Shown here in pieces: positions 15,207-23,090 of a stretch of DNA of 64,000 bases (the first letter of the stretch is position 1; each line of letters opens with the position of its first letter). A program made the position numbers and the translations under genes. A model generated the notes under the pieces. It was not told where the DNA came from, made no database searches, and was given only the letters and a program-made list of their open reading frames with translations. Source of the DNA: a virus; the IMG/VR virus record IMGVR_UViG_3300021371_000004, positions 1 through 64,000 of that record; one strand, 5' to 3'.

Positions 15207-15449
15207 CTACGCGCCCATCAAGGCATATGCAGCAGTTACCATTGCGCGGGTTGGAGTGCCCAGACGATAGAATGTCTTGGTTTCGCCCTTGCTGTTGGTT
15301 TTTTCGTTAGCGAATACAGCGTAACCCTGGATGCGGAGTTGACGTACAACTTCGTGTGGGTTCTTTGCGCTGAACCGAGCAGAGATCTGCTTCGCTGTGA
15401 GTTGCTCACCTGCTTTCAGTGAGGTTAATAGACGTGATGCTTGTGACAT
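15207..15449 (-). CDS. Winged helix-turn-helix protein near clamp genes
   Basis: An 80-residue protein beginning MSQASRLLTSLKAGEQLTAK. Residues 3-38 form a helix-turn-helix (QLTAKQISARFSAKNPHEVV), then RQLRIQGYAVFAN and a wing (GETKTFYRLG). Proteins of this type accompany genes 44 and 45 in T4-like marine phages. It should bind DNA or RNA; target unknown. The family start (MSQA) decides between possible starts at 15449 and 15461. Confidence 0.65.
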   Translation of the reverse strand: MSQASRLLTSLKAGEQLTAKQISARFSAKNPHEVVRQLRIQGYAVFANEKTNSKGETKTFYRLGTPTRAMVTAAYALMGA

Positions 15450-15504
15450 AATGTATACCATTTTAAATTTGTGCCCGTTGGTAAAGGTGGGCACTCACCT
15501 TATT

Positions 15505-15579
15505 TGGCTGGCGAGGTAGGGATCGAACCTACGACATCCTGATTAACAGTCAGGCGCACTACCGCTGTGCTACTCGCCA
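15505..15579 (-). tRNA. tRNA-Asn (anticodon GTT)
   Basis: Minus-strand cloverleaf: acceptor TGGCGAG/CTCGCCA with discriminator G and encoded CCA (15505-15507), anticodon loop CTGTTAA in a CCTGA/TCAGG stem, T arm GTAGG-TTCGATC-CCTAC. It sits between the small gene at 15589-15765 and the winged-helix gene. Confidence 0.93.
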
Positions 15580-15588
15580 ATCAACCTG

Positions 15589-15765
15589 TTACAGAGTGTA
15601 GTCACTCTTGATACTTTCCAGTTGTTCGATGCGAGCAGCGTTTTCTGCTGCCCACTTCTCTTCAGAAACGCCATTGCGCTTCGCCTTGGAGTTGGCATAG
15701 GTGTAACCCTTTGCCTGTTCAAGTGCTGCTGCGCGACGTTGCGCTGTTGAGCGTTGTGCTTTCAT
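15589..15765 (-). CDS. Small basic protein (58 aa)
   Basis: Reads MKAQRSTAQRRAAALEQAKG, then YTYANSKAKRNGVSEEKW and a helical end (AENAARIEQLESIKSDYTL). GAGGAG lies 5-6 bases before the ATG. The first 15 residues are basic and alanine-rich. It lies between the 15778-15999 gene and tRNA-Asn in the clamp operon. Not recognised. Confidence 0.55.
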   Translation of the reverse strand: MKAQRSTAQRRAAALEQAKGYTYANSKAKRNGVSEEKWAAENAARIEQLESIKSDYTL

Positions 15766-15777
15766 GCATTCTCCTCG

Positions 15778-15999
15778 TTAATCGTTTTCGGATTGAAACT
15801 GCTCACACATCTGGGCGATGTTGACACACTGGTCTCGGAGTTGACCGATAGCAGATAGTTCCTCGCCCTTCACTGCTCCACGTTGACACATAGCGTCGAT
15901 GACGGAGATGGTCGTGCGTGATGCGCGAAAAGATGCGTCATAGATAGGACGGACATCTTCGACGCCGAATGTTTTTTCTTTTGGTTCTTTGGTTGACAT
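15778..15999 (-). CDS. Hypothetical protein following gp45
   Basis: A 73-residue protein. The start MSTKEPKEKTFGVEDVRPIY at 15999 has AAGGA 9 bases upstream and follows the gp45 stop by four bases. The rest is helical with two cysteines (MCQRGAV and AQMCEQFQ). No motif recognised. Co-transcribed with gp45. Confidence 0.55.
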   Translation of the reverse strand: MSTKEPKEKTFGVEDVRPIYDASFRASRTTISVIDAMCQRGAVKGEELSAIGQLRDQCVNIAQMCEQFQSEND

Positions 16000-16003
16000 A
16001 CCG

Positions 16004-16678
16004 TTATCCTTCGTATGTGGATGATTTTTCGAGAGCGATGTAGTAAACCACATCAACAGTTTTGCAAGTGAACTTGCTGATCAAACGCGAGGAAACCTCG
16101 ACGTCATAGTCGCCAGAGATCAACTTCAGGTTGGCGATGTTCATAACAAAGCAGAAATTATCTGACTTTGCTGTTCCTGGAACCGTGATGTTGAACGCAT
16201 TTGAGGTAGCGTCTGTGTTGTCTACAACAGACAACTCAATACCACCCTCGGTCGCGGTCACAGAAACCTTGTCGTGACCCAGTGCTGCTGCTGCGCTTCG
16301 GATGCGCTTGAGCGTTGCTTCGTCCAAGGTGAACGTGACTTCTGCTTCGGGCATCGGAATATCCTTCGCCGGAGAAGTCAGAATACCAGGGTCACTGTAG
16401 AAATACTTGACGCTAGATCGACCAGAGGAATCGGATACCTTGACTGAAGAGTCGCCGAACTCCAACGTTGGAGCATCAACAAGACCAAGCACTGACAGGA
16501 ACTCATTCAGGTTATAAACCCCGACGGTCTTGTCAAACGACTGGTCAAGATTAGCAACCGCCATGACGTTCTTTGCTTCGGCGATAGTCTTGACGACATT
16601 GCCTTCGTTCATCACGATATTGTCTTGGATGGTAGCAAAGTTCTTCAGTACTGCCATCGTGTTTTCATTTAACTGCAT
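16004..16678 (-). CDS. 45: Sliding clamp gp45
   Basis: A 224-residue processivity clamp. It forms a trimeric ring that tethers the polymerase and, in T4, also the late transcription factors gp55 and gp33. Family marks are the N-terminal LNENTMAVLKNFATIQDNIV, the PTLEFGD strand, MPEAEVTFTLDEATLKRI in the middle and the C-terminal VDVVYYIALEKSS. The length equals T4 gp45 (228). It has its own strong promoter at 16721-16749. Confidence 0.95.
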   Translation of the reverse strand: MQLNENTMAVLKNFATIQDNIVMNEGNVVKTIAEAKNVMAVANLDQSFDKTVGVYNLNEFLSVLGLVDAPTLEFGDSSVKVSDSSGRSSVKYFYSDPGILTSPAKDIPMPEAEVTFTLDEATLKRIRSAAAALGHDKVSVTATEGGIELSVVDNTDATSNAFNITVPGTAKSDNFCFVMNIANLKLISGDYDVEVSSRLISKFTCKTVDVVYYIALEKSSTYEG

Positions 16679-16720
16679 AGTATATTTCCTTGCTGTGGTT
16701 GTTTCTCTAAATGAGATTCT

Positions 16721-16749
16721 ATTATCGTCGAACCGGATTGAGATGTCAA
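16721..16749 (-). promoter_or_regulatory. Sigma70-type promoter for gene 45
   Basis: TTGACA (16744-16749), a 17-base spacer (TCTCAATCCGGTTCGAC) and GATAAT (16721-16726). The spacer differs from that at 8236-8264 in only a few bases. Confidence 0.85.
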
Positions 16750-16752
16750 CAC

Positions 16753-17247
16753 CTACAGACCCACCTCATACTCAACAGATATCCCGTCTTGGTTTGGGGT
16801 CATACTCACCCCGAATCTTCCCCCTCGAGGGTTCCTCTCGGGCGTCTCGAGGTCGAGTATCACCCTCGGCGACCACTTATACCCACCCGCTACCAGCGGG
16901 TCTCGAGGAGCGCGAGAGGCGTCCAGAGGGACGGTATCGACCCCTGAAACCCTCTCCCCTCGGGCGTCTCCAGCGTCCCCGAGAGGGCGTTGGAGGGTGT
17001 CGAGAGGACGCTGGAGGGCGTTGATACAACCCTCCAGACGCGCCTCGAGGACGCTGAAACGGGTCTCTAGGGCGGTATACTGCGCCTCGAGTAGGGCGTA
17101 ATCGGGTTCCTCGAGGAGGTAATCGACCTCTTCAGTGGGTGGTGCGCCACGAAAGACCAATGTCAGTGGTACAGCAACGCATACGACTATGATAGTCGAG
17201 TCTACGAATCCCCAAAAACGATCCCCCGCAGGGTCAACTTTACTCAT
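16753..17247 (-). CDS. Small GC-rich membrane/coiled-coil protein
   Basis: A 164-residue protein unlike its neighbours. Residues 14-32 form a membrane segment (STIIVVCVAVPLTLVF) after a short cytoplasmic start. Residues 40-80 form a coiled coil (LEAQYTALETRFSVLEARLE). The rest is proline-, glycine- and arginine-rich and ends in a beta-like tail (GISVEYEVGL). The DNA is about 60-68% G+C on sampled lines, well above the flanks, with repeated CTCGAG and GTCGAG-like words. The ATG at 17247 overlaps the end of the CobS-like gene. The N-terminal anchor plus coiled coil resembles an inner-membrane spanin, but this is only a shape match. Confidence 0.5.
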   Translation of the reverse strand: MSKVDPAGDRFWGFVDSTIIVVCVAVPLTLVFRGAPPTEEVDYLLEEPDYALLEAQYTALETRFSVLEARLEGCINALQRPLDTLQRPLGDAGDARGERVSGVDTVPLDASRAPRDPLVAGGYKWSPRVILDLETPERNPRGGRFGVSMTPNQDGISVEYEVGL

Positions 17248-18385
17248 CACCCTCACCGTCAACTATGACCGTCTCATCAACCTTGCTGTACAATTCCATG
17301 AATGCGCTCTTGGTCTCATCATCGAAACGGTTGGTACAAACTTCGATGGCAGTGGCGCGTTCGCCGAATATCTCATATGCCTTCACGATGTGAACCAGTC
17401 GGCGAGTTGAGATAATTTCCTCAACGCCACCATCAAGGTAGGTCTTGCGGATAATATCTGCCCAATCAACCAACTTGCCGATGAAGTGATCGTCAGAGAT
17501 ATGCTTGCGCAGGATCTTCTTCTCGATCGCAATGGAAGGGTATTCCTGCTCAAAGGTCACGGGGAAACGCTCAAGGAATGCTTCGTTGAGTACGTTTGTG
17601 CCCATGAACTGACCATCGTCAGAACCCTTGCCCTTGGTGTTGGCAGTAGCAACCACCGTGAAACCATTGGCAGGAGCAATGTACTCGCCAGTTTTCTTGA
17701 TGAAGTACCCTGAACCTTCCATGATAGACTGGAGGCACATAACCTTCCCAGGTGTCACCAAGTCAATCTCGTCGAGCAGGAGTACTGCGCCACGCTCCAT
17801 TGCTTTGATGACTGGACCTTTGAAGAATTTGGTCTCACCATTCACCAAACGGAAACCGCCAATGAGGTCATCCTCGTCGGTTTCTTCGGTGAGGTTGACA
17901 CGAATAACTTCGCGTTTGGACTTGGCACATGCCTGTTCAACCATGTAGGTCTTTCCGTTACCGGATAAACCTGTGATGAACGTCGGATAAAACATACCAG
18001 ACGCGATAACTCGCTCAACCATCTTGAAGTTGCCAAACGGGACATACATCTTGTCCTTCGCTGGTATAAGGTTGTCGCTGAAACCGCTGGAATCCGCGTT
18101 CAGGTTGGCAACCACTGTGGCAGGGGCAACTTGGGCAGCAGGTTTGACCGCAGCGACCTTCGCAGGTACGGAGATCTTCGGAACCTTGCCAGAAGGTTGT
18201 GACTTGCCCAGTGGGGGAAAGTGATATTCGCCGTTATCGGCAAGGTTGTTCGCGTTCAGTACGCGATACAGAGAGTTGATGTCATTCGCCTTCGCGACAT
18301 CCTTGATCTGCTCACGCGACAACGTTCGGGGTTCGTCACCGTACTCATCGGCGAGGAGGGCGACTAACAATTTTGCTTTACTCAT
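17240..18385 (-). CDS. cobS: MoxR/CobS-like AAA+ ATPase
   Basis: A 381-residue AAA+ protein. Residues 1-60 form a small helical domain (LSREQIKDVAKANDINSLYR). The ATPase core has Walker A GLSGNGKTYMVEQ, Walker B VLLLDEIDLV, sensor 1 VVATANTKGKG, and an arginine-finger region around LERFPVTFEQEYP. T4-like marine phages often carry this gene and call it cobS for its likeness to the cobaltochelatase ATPase. The next gene upstream in the transcript is a VWA protein with a CobT-like layout, so the two likely work as a MoxR-VWA pair that inserts metal or remodels a target. Confidence 0.85.
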   Translation of the reverse strand: MSKAKLLVALLADEYGDEPRTLSREQIKDVAKANDINSLYRVLNANNLADNGEYHFPPLGKSQPSGKVPKISVPAKVAAVKPAAQVAPATVVANLNADSSGFSDNLIPAKDKMYVPFGNFKMVERVIASGMFYPTFITGLSGNGKTYMVEQACAKSKREVIRVNLTEETDEDDLIGGFRLVNGETKFFKGPVIKAMERGAVLLLDEIDLVTPGKVMCLQSIMEGSGYFIKKTGEYIAPANGFTVVATANTKGKGSDDGQFMGTNVLNEAFLERFPVTFEQEYPSIAIEKKILRKHISDDHFIGKLVDWADIIRKTYLDGGVEEIISTRRLVHIVKAYEIFGERATAIEVCTNRFDDETKSAFMELYSKVDETVIVDGEGDE

Positions 18386-18429
18386 AATATAGACTCACTT
18401 TTGTTTACTAATTCACTCAACGAACAACT

Positions 18430-18458
18430 ATTATCCCGCAAATAGGGTACAAGAACAA
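18430..18458 (-). promoter_or_regulatory. Promoter in recurring intergenic cassette (copy 2)
   Basis: TTGTTC (18453-18458), 17 bases, GATAAT (18430-18435) on the minus strand, just before the CobS-like gene. It is preceded by the AGTTGTTGAT block that overlaps the stop of the VWA gene. Confidence 0.68.
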
Positions 18459-18487
18459 CTTCCAAATAACCCTGTAATATCAACAAC

Positions 18488-20767
18488 TTACGCAACCCGC
18501 TTCACTATATCCTGCAGCAGAGCACGTGCTTGCTTCTGTCCAGTGGAGGTTTTACCGAATGCCCGTTTCAGCGCACCCTTTGCCGAACCTGCTTCCACGT
18601 CCATGCTCGCATTGCTGACTACCATGTTTTTGCTCCACACGAGGTACATCTCATCGTAACCTTCTACATCGAGCACAGCGTGGAAACCTTTCTTCAACAA
18701 CTTGTAGTTTTCTTCTGCAGTATCATAGGAAACGCGCATGCAACGCATCGCACCCATTGCCGCCGATCTGCCTCTTCCGGAAAATACAAAGTATCCGAGT
18801 ACAGAACTGCCAGTGACATCTTTGAGTATTGACAGCAGAGTGCCAGTATATTTTTCGCCGTTTTTCGGAGCAGAGTATGTCTTTTTGCCATAACGGAGAG
18901 TGATATAGTTTCCTGCCATCTTTCGCGGCAGATCCAGCATATAGTCACGATCACCACTTCCGGCAACATACTTGAGACCGTGCGACGCGCCATCGGTCAG
19001 GAATATAGTGTTCATGATATCCAGACGGTGCTGCTTCTTGAACTCCTCGATCTTGGGTATCAACGCAAGTATAGATGAGTCAAGGGGAGTGCCGCCCAAA
19101 TAGAATGGAGTGAATGTCGGTTTCCATCCGCCCGCATGACGAGCGAGGGTACAAGAACCCATCAATGCATGAGAAATAAACAGCATATCAGACTTCGACA
19201 TCTTTTCGTTGAAGATCTCGATCATACGCAAACATCGATCTGGATTAGCAGTCATCAAACCAGTATCTTGTTCTCTCGGTTCTTCTCTCCTTGCAAGGTA
19301 GTCTGTGAAACCATATACACGGAAAGGCACATTGATTCGGCGACAGAAGTGCGTCATAAGCATAGTTTGCTTCACGACATCTGAGAGTATTTCGGTCATA
19401 GAACCCGAGAGGTCGACCACCATTATAAATCCGTGATTCTTGCCTTTCGGGATACTCTTGACCTTCTTGAATATGTCGTCGCTGCAGCGATAGTTGTTCA
19501 TCTTGAGAGTATCAAGGGTGCCAGAGCGAGAGATACGAGTACGGGAAAGTTGTGTTGCTGACTTCTTCATCTCGAATTCCTTCACCATCAGGGAGATAGA
19601 CCGACGAGCACTGCTGTACCATTCGTCATAGACCTCAGCACCTGATTCCAGTGTTCTCTGGTAGTCGCTTTGGTTATCCATATCTTCACGACACATAGCA
19701 ATCACGTCTTTGTAACCAATGAAGTATTGCTCGTGGTTGTCTGCACGGAGTTCGATATTCAAAACATCTATGCGGGAAGCATCACCAGCATACTCACGTT
19801 CTATAGATTCGCGGAGTGCTTCATCGGTGAATGAACGTGGACCATCTTCTTCTTCAGATACACCACCCTCTGTGCCGCCAGTGTTACCCCACTCTTCTTC
19901 GCCATCGTTGTCATCTTCTTCACCATCCTCTTCGGGCGAGGAGGGGGATGATTCGGTGTCAGACTCTTCTTCGCTGTCACCGTCACCGTCACCGTCGGAT
20001 GAAGAGGAATCTTCTTCCTCTTCGCCTTCGGAAGATTCGTGCGTGGACCCAGACTCACCATCTTCGGCGTCATCCGAGTCGGCATCATCTTCGTCTTCGT
20101 CAAAGTCCTCGTGCATAGAGTAACCAGAACCATCGGAATAGTCGCCCGAGTCATCGTCGCCATCTTCAGACTCTGATTCTTCGTTGCGTTCTTCTTCCTC
20201 TTGCTTCTGCTCTTCTTCTTTTTGTTTGCAGAACTCAAACAATTCGTCAGTCACTTCAACAACTTGTTCCCAAGTCTCGAGTTTGGCGATACGGTCGACC
20301 CACTGAACTTCATCTTCAGCGAATGGAGTGTTTGCCGCCATGCCGCACTTGAAGTGAGTGTTGATTCGGTCAATGAGACCAAATTCGGCAGCGTCTTTAG
20401 AACCAAAGAAACCTTTGGACATCAATTGCTTGTATCCAGAAACAAAGTCGCGTCGCAGTCCAGGGTACTTGCGCTGGATCAATTTCTCGATACGCGCATC
20501 CTCGACCACATTCAGAAAAGACTTATAGTTGCCACCGCGTGAACAAACTGCTTCATGCCATCCCTCTTCGGGTGTATAAAGCGCATGCCCCACTTCGTGC
20601 CCAGTCAGCAGTGACTGAACCGCAGCGTCAACGTCTGCCCACAAAGGCAGGGTCAGCACGCGATTCTTCACGTCGAACATAGCAGTAGGAACATTTTCCT
20701 GTACCACCGTTATATTCTCGTTGGCGAGCAGTTTAGCAACGCTGGAGTTTGTATTGTCAGTAATCAT
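18488..20767 (-). CDS. CobT-like VWA protein with HExxH motif
   Basis: A 759-residue protein. Residues 50-75 contain GHEVGHALY (H57-E58-x-x-H61), a zinc-protease-like motif. Residues about 190-320 are extremely acidic, almost all E, D and S. The C-terminal half has a von Willebrand A domain with the MIDAS motif DLSGSM and a later threonine and aspartate (FLTDGASHG). This order resembles CobT-type chelatase subunits and other VWA partners of MoxR ATPases. The acidic arm may bind cations. It probably acts with the ATPase at 17240-18385. Whether the HExxH is catalytic is unknown. Confidence 0.75.
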   Translation of the reverse strand: MITDNTNSSVAKLLANENITVVQENVPTAMFDVKNRVLTLPLWADVDAAVQSLLTGHEVGHALYTPEEGWHEAVCSRGGNYKSFLNVVEDARIEKLIQRKYPGLRRDFVSGYKQLMSKGFFGSKDAAEFGLIDRINTHFKCGMAANTPFAEDEVQWVDRIAKLETWEQVVEVTDELFEFCKQKEEEQKQEEEERNEESESEDGDDDSGDYSDGSGYSMHEDFDEDEDDADSDDAEDGESGSTHESSEGEEEEDSSSSDGDGDGDSEEESDTESSPSSPEEDGEEDDNDGEEEWGNTGGTEGGVSEEEDGPRSFTDEALRESIEREYAGDASRIDVLNIELRADNHEQYFIGYKDVIAMCREDMDNQSDYQRTLESGAEVYDEWYSSARRSISLMVKEFEMKKSATQLSRTRISRSGTLDTLKMNNYRCSDDIFKKVKSIPKGKNHGFIMVVDLSGSMTEILSDVVKQTMLMTHFCRRINVPFRVYGFTDYLARREEPREQDTGLMTANPDRCLRMIEIFNEKMSKSDMLFISHALMGSCTLARHAGGWKPTFTPFYLGGTPLDSSILALIPKIEEFKKQHRLDIMNTIFLTDGASHGLKYVAGSGDRDYMLDLPRKMAGNYITLRYGKKTYSAPKNGEKYTGTLLSILKDVTGSSVLGYFVFSGRGRSAAMGAMRCMRVSYDTAEENYKLLKKGFHAVLDVEGYDEMYLVWSKNMVVSNASMDVEAGSAKGALKRAFGKTSTGQKQARALLQDIVKRVA

Positions 20768-20791
20768 GTCTTCTCCTCAACTTGAACATCT

Positions 20792-20820
20792 ATTATCGTA
20801 CATTTTCAGTACAAGAACAA
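20792..20820 (-). promoter_or_regulatory. Promoter in recurring intergenic cassette (copy 3)
   Basis: TTGTTC (20815-20820), 17 bases, GATAAT (20792-20797), upstream of the VWA gene. Same cassette layout as copies 1, 2 and 4. Confidence 0.68.
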
Positions 20821-20849
20821 GTTCGTAAAAGTTCAATAAAATCAACAAC

Positions 20850-21110
20850 TTAGGAGTACTTCTTGTGGGAGGTGATGTCCCACTTCTCAACTACTGGCAG
20901 ACCATATGCATCCTCGTCCACAGCAATATAGGCAACCGTCTTGAGGATACGCGCATACCGCACACCATCGAATGTATGAAGTACATGGGGAAAATCCCAC
21001 GCGCCTGTCATGTCATCGGTGTTCGCCGAATACTCATGGAAACCGCGCACGTCCTTCTCAACGAAAGAACCGAGCAGACTGCTATAGTCATCGATCTTAC
21101 ACATACCCAT
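20850..21110 (-). CDS. Hypothetical protein (86 aa)
   Basis: Starts MGMCKIDDYSSLLGSFVEKD and contains WDFPHVLHTFDGVRYARIL and a C-terminal VVEKWDITSHKKYS. It looks like a small alpha/beta protein. A second ATG lies at residue 3. It sits alone between two promoter cassettes, next to the modification operon. No function recognised. Confidence 0.55.
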   Translation of the reverse strand: MGMCKIDDYSSLLGSFVEKDVRGFHEYSANTDDMTGAWDFPHVLHTFDGVRYARILKTVAYIAVDEDAYGLPVVEKWDITSHKKYS

Positions 21111-21140
21111 AATCTGTTGTTCTCCTCAATCAGAACACCT

Positions 21141-21169
21141 ATTATGGAGCAATTGAGGCACAAACACAA
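21141..21169 (-). promoter_or_regulatory. Promoter in recurring intergenic cassette (copy 4)
   Basis: TTGTGT (21164-21169), 17 bases, CATAAT (21141-21146). The 21111-21194 interval is almost the same base for base as 2262-2347. Confidence 0.65.
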
Positions 21170-21190
21170 GTTGTGAAAAACTGAATAGAA

Positions 21191-21745
21191 TCAGGAACTT
21201 ACGCAACCCAGCATATAATCGACAACGATACGTGTGTCATCTGGGGTTTCGTGGGGGAATTGTACCACACATCCCTTTTCAGTACCAAACAGCGTATGCT
21301 GGTCACCGAATTTTTCGAGGATGTTGGTGCACTTGGTGCGGGTTGTCTGGATGAATTTCTCAGACTGTTCAGAACCACGCTGCTTATATCTGCGCTCACG
21401 TTCAGCGTCTGATACGGTCAGGTGGATTATAGTGAGGTCATCACCTGCTGCTGTGAAGAAACCTGCGTTGTTGAGTCGGTCACCTTCGCCAAATATAACT
21501 TCATCCGGTTTGGTTGAGATCCACTCAACTGCTTTTGGTGCTACTGCCATTGAAAGCAGGTCTGTGCCTGAGAAAGTTTTCTCGGGGACATACTTACCAA
21601 GAACTCGAACATTGCCTGATACATGGGTGTCAAGCAGGTCTGTTACTCGCTCCTGTTTCCAGTTCGGACTAAATTCTTCCATGAATTGCTTCATGATGGT
21701 AGACTTACCCGTTCCAGGAATACCCATGATGTATATCAGTTTCAT
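21191..21745 (-). CDS. P-loop kinase, candidate 5-hmdU DNA kinase
   Basis: A 184-residue P-loop kinase. Walker A is at residues 8-16 (GIPGTGKST). Other marks are VIFGEGDRLNNAGFF, IIHLTVSDAERERRYKQRGS and the late FIQTTRTKCTNI. Kinases with the GDR-L-N-x-x-F and R-x-K-x-x-N pattern are found beside candidate amino acid:DNA transferase genes in phages with hypermodified thymine, where they phosphorylate 5-hydroxymethyluracil in DNA. That role is inferred here from motif and context. Its start overlaps the stop of the zinc-ribbon gene (ATGA), making it the last gene of the modification unit. An alternative is a plain nucleotide kinase. Confidence 0.6.
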   Translation of the reverse strand: MKLIYIMGIPGTGKSTIMKQFMEEFSPNWKQERVTDLLDTHVSGNVRVLGKYVPEKTFSGTDLLSMAVAPKAVEWISTKPDEVIFGEGDRLNNAGFFTAAGDDLTIIHLTVSDAERERRYKQRGSEQSEKFIQTTRTKCTNILEKFGDQHTLFGTEKGCVVQFPHETPDDTRIVVDYMLGCVSS

Positions 21746-22035
21746 TGTAAAAAGGACTCCAAAGTTCCTGCGGCGGGGTAGTCTGCCTTTGACACATATC
21801 CTTTTCTGTTATATCCCTTTTCCAGTGCGCGTGCAGTAGTATCATCGTTCCAACAATTACAGCAGTACCCTTCGTGACCTTTGTACTGTTCGCTGATCAG
21901 GAATTCATTTCCACAGGTGCGACAGTCAAACGTGGTCAACATTTCCGTTCCATATAAAGTCATGTGCTTTACCTCAGATGGGGGTGGTACTTCTCTCGAC
22001 TGACGACCGATAACTTGGGAATTCTTACGTTTCAT
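21742..22035 (-). CDS. Zinc-ribbon protein with clamp-like C-terminal tail
   Basis: A 97-residue protein. CRTCGNEF and GYCCNCWND (two CxxC pairs) form a zinc ribbon at about residues 40-65. The N-terminus is basic (MKRKNSQVIGRQSR). The C-terminus ends AAGTLESFLQ, like the tails of gp43 (SLEDFFG) and the TET/JBP protein (GTLDEFFG). The ATG at 22035 has GGAG 7 bases upstream. It lies directly behind a strong promoter and overlaps the kinase gene. I infer a DNA- or clamp-binding accessory factor of the modification system. Confidence 0.6.
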   Translation of the reverse strand: MKRKNSQVIGRQSREVPPPSEVKHMTLYGTEMLTTFDCRTCGNEFLISEQYKGHEGYCCNCWNDDTTARALEKGYNRKGYVSKADYPAAGTLESFLQ

Positions 22036-22061
22036 ATAGGTTCTCCACAATTTGATATCCT

Positions 22062-22090
22062 ATTCTAACCGAAACAGAATAGGGTGTCAA
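22062..22090 (-). promoter_or_regulatory. Sigma70-type promoter for zinc-ribbon and kinase genes
   Basis: TTGACA (22085-22090), 17 bases, TAGAAT (22062-22067) on the minus strand, seven bases after the stop codon of the transferase gene. It splits the modification cluster into two transcription units. Confidence 0.82.
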
Positions 22091-22097
22091 CAACTCA

Positions 22098-23090
22098 TTA
22101 TGCAAAGAATGCCTCGAGTCCACCAGCGTTTCGGTCTACTGGTTCAAAGTTGCCTGTATCCAAAAACAGGTTATATAATTCAGGGTCAATCAGGTCTGTC
22201 AACCATTTCTCTTCCAGACACTCTCGCCTTGCTTGCCACAAGGGTTCCCAGTCTATACCTTCCCACTTATCTGCCTGAACTTTCTTGATCTCTTCTGCCT
22301 GTCGGTCAATGTAGAAACCAAGGTAGCGACCACGACTCCGGCGAAACAACTTCTTGAAGGAGCACAGACTGGTTTCCATAGAAAAGAAGTCTGCCTTGTC
22401 GGCAACATGCGGGTAACGTAACTTGACCTCTTGTAGTATCTCCCTGCCATTTGCTTCGAGAAAGTCTATCTGAGTTGCGTCGAGTTTCACTTTGTTCTTC
22501 TTGGAGTCAACCCACTCAGGTTTGTCCATGGCATAACACATACCGTTACGGTGCGACTTTGACCCACTGCGGTCATGGAACCAGAGACTATCAACGTCAA
22601 CCTTTATGCCACATGTCTGCTTGAGTGTCTGTATATAAAACCAAGAGGTGTAGCGACCAAACTTGTGCCAAGAGTTGACAGTGTCCCACAAAGAGTAGAA
22701 GTCCTTGACAGGGTCACCAACAAAGTTGGCAGTGATTGCTTCATGCTGTGTACGACCACCAACGAAGTCTCTATACGATTCAAACTGTTGGGGCAGGTGA
22801 CCCTTGTTCCACTTGGTGTCTGTCTGGTAGCGTAGGCGTTTGTAGTTGGCGTTGTTCCAAGAACGCAAACGCTCCAGACCCACCAACTCCATATCTGGAA
22901 ATTCGTTCCAAACAACGTATGAGGTTGGCCAGTAATAGGTAGTGCCATAGATCCAAGAGATCCATAGACGCTGTTCTGTGTTATACTCAAACCGATCAAA
23001 GAAGTAATTCTGTAGGTATAGGGATGGGTCACAGTCCTCTATTTCAAGACCACGACCAAACCACTGAGTGAATATCTCCTTATTGTTCAT
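22098..23090 (-). CDS. Candidate amino acid:DNA transferase (AADT-like)
   Basis: A 330-residue protein rich in tryptophan and tyrosine. The N-terminal part has LWISWIYGTTYYWPTSYVV and EFPDMEL. The middle has FGRYTSWFYIQTLKQTCG, and then a GSKSHRNGMCYAM motif. This W/Y-rich helical layout with FGRY-x-x-x-F and G-S-x-x-x-R-N-G is what I recall for amino acid:DNA transferases and their thymine-pyrophosphorylase relatives, which replace the phosphate on phosphorylated hydroxymethyl-dU with an amine. It ends GGLEAFFA, a clamp-like tail. It overlaps the GNAT gene upstream. The family call is from motif memory and needs profile confirmation. Confidence 0.55.
   Translation of the reverse strand: MNNKEIFTQWFGRGLEIEDCDPSLYLQNYFFDRFEYNTEQRLWISWIYGTTYYWPTSYVVWNEFPDMELVGLERLRSWNNANYKRLRYQTDTKWNKGHLPQQFESYRDFVGGRTQHEAITANFVGDPVKDFYSLWDTVNSWHKFGRYTSWFYIQTLKQTCGIKVDVDSLWFHDRSGSKSHRNGMCYAMDKPEWVDSKKNKVKLDATQIDFLEANGREILQEVKLRYPHVADKADFFSMETSLCSFKKLFRRSRGRYLGFYIDRQAEEIKKVQADKWEGIDWEPLWQARRECLEEKWLTDLIDPELYNLFLDTGNFEPVDRNAGGLEAFFA

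Noticed and set aside
21191-21745. Polynucleotide kinase or dNMP kinase (T4 gene 1-like)
   Set aside because: Walker A alone would allow this, but the G-D-R-L-N and R-x-K-x-x-N pattern and operon context fit a DNA hmdU kinase better. Left as an alternative.
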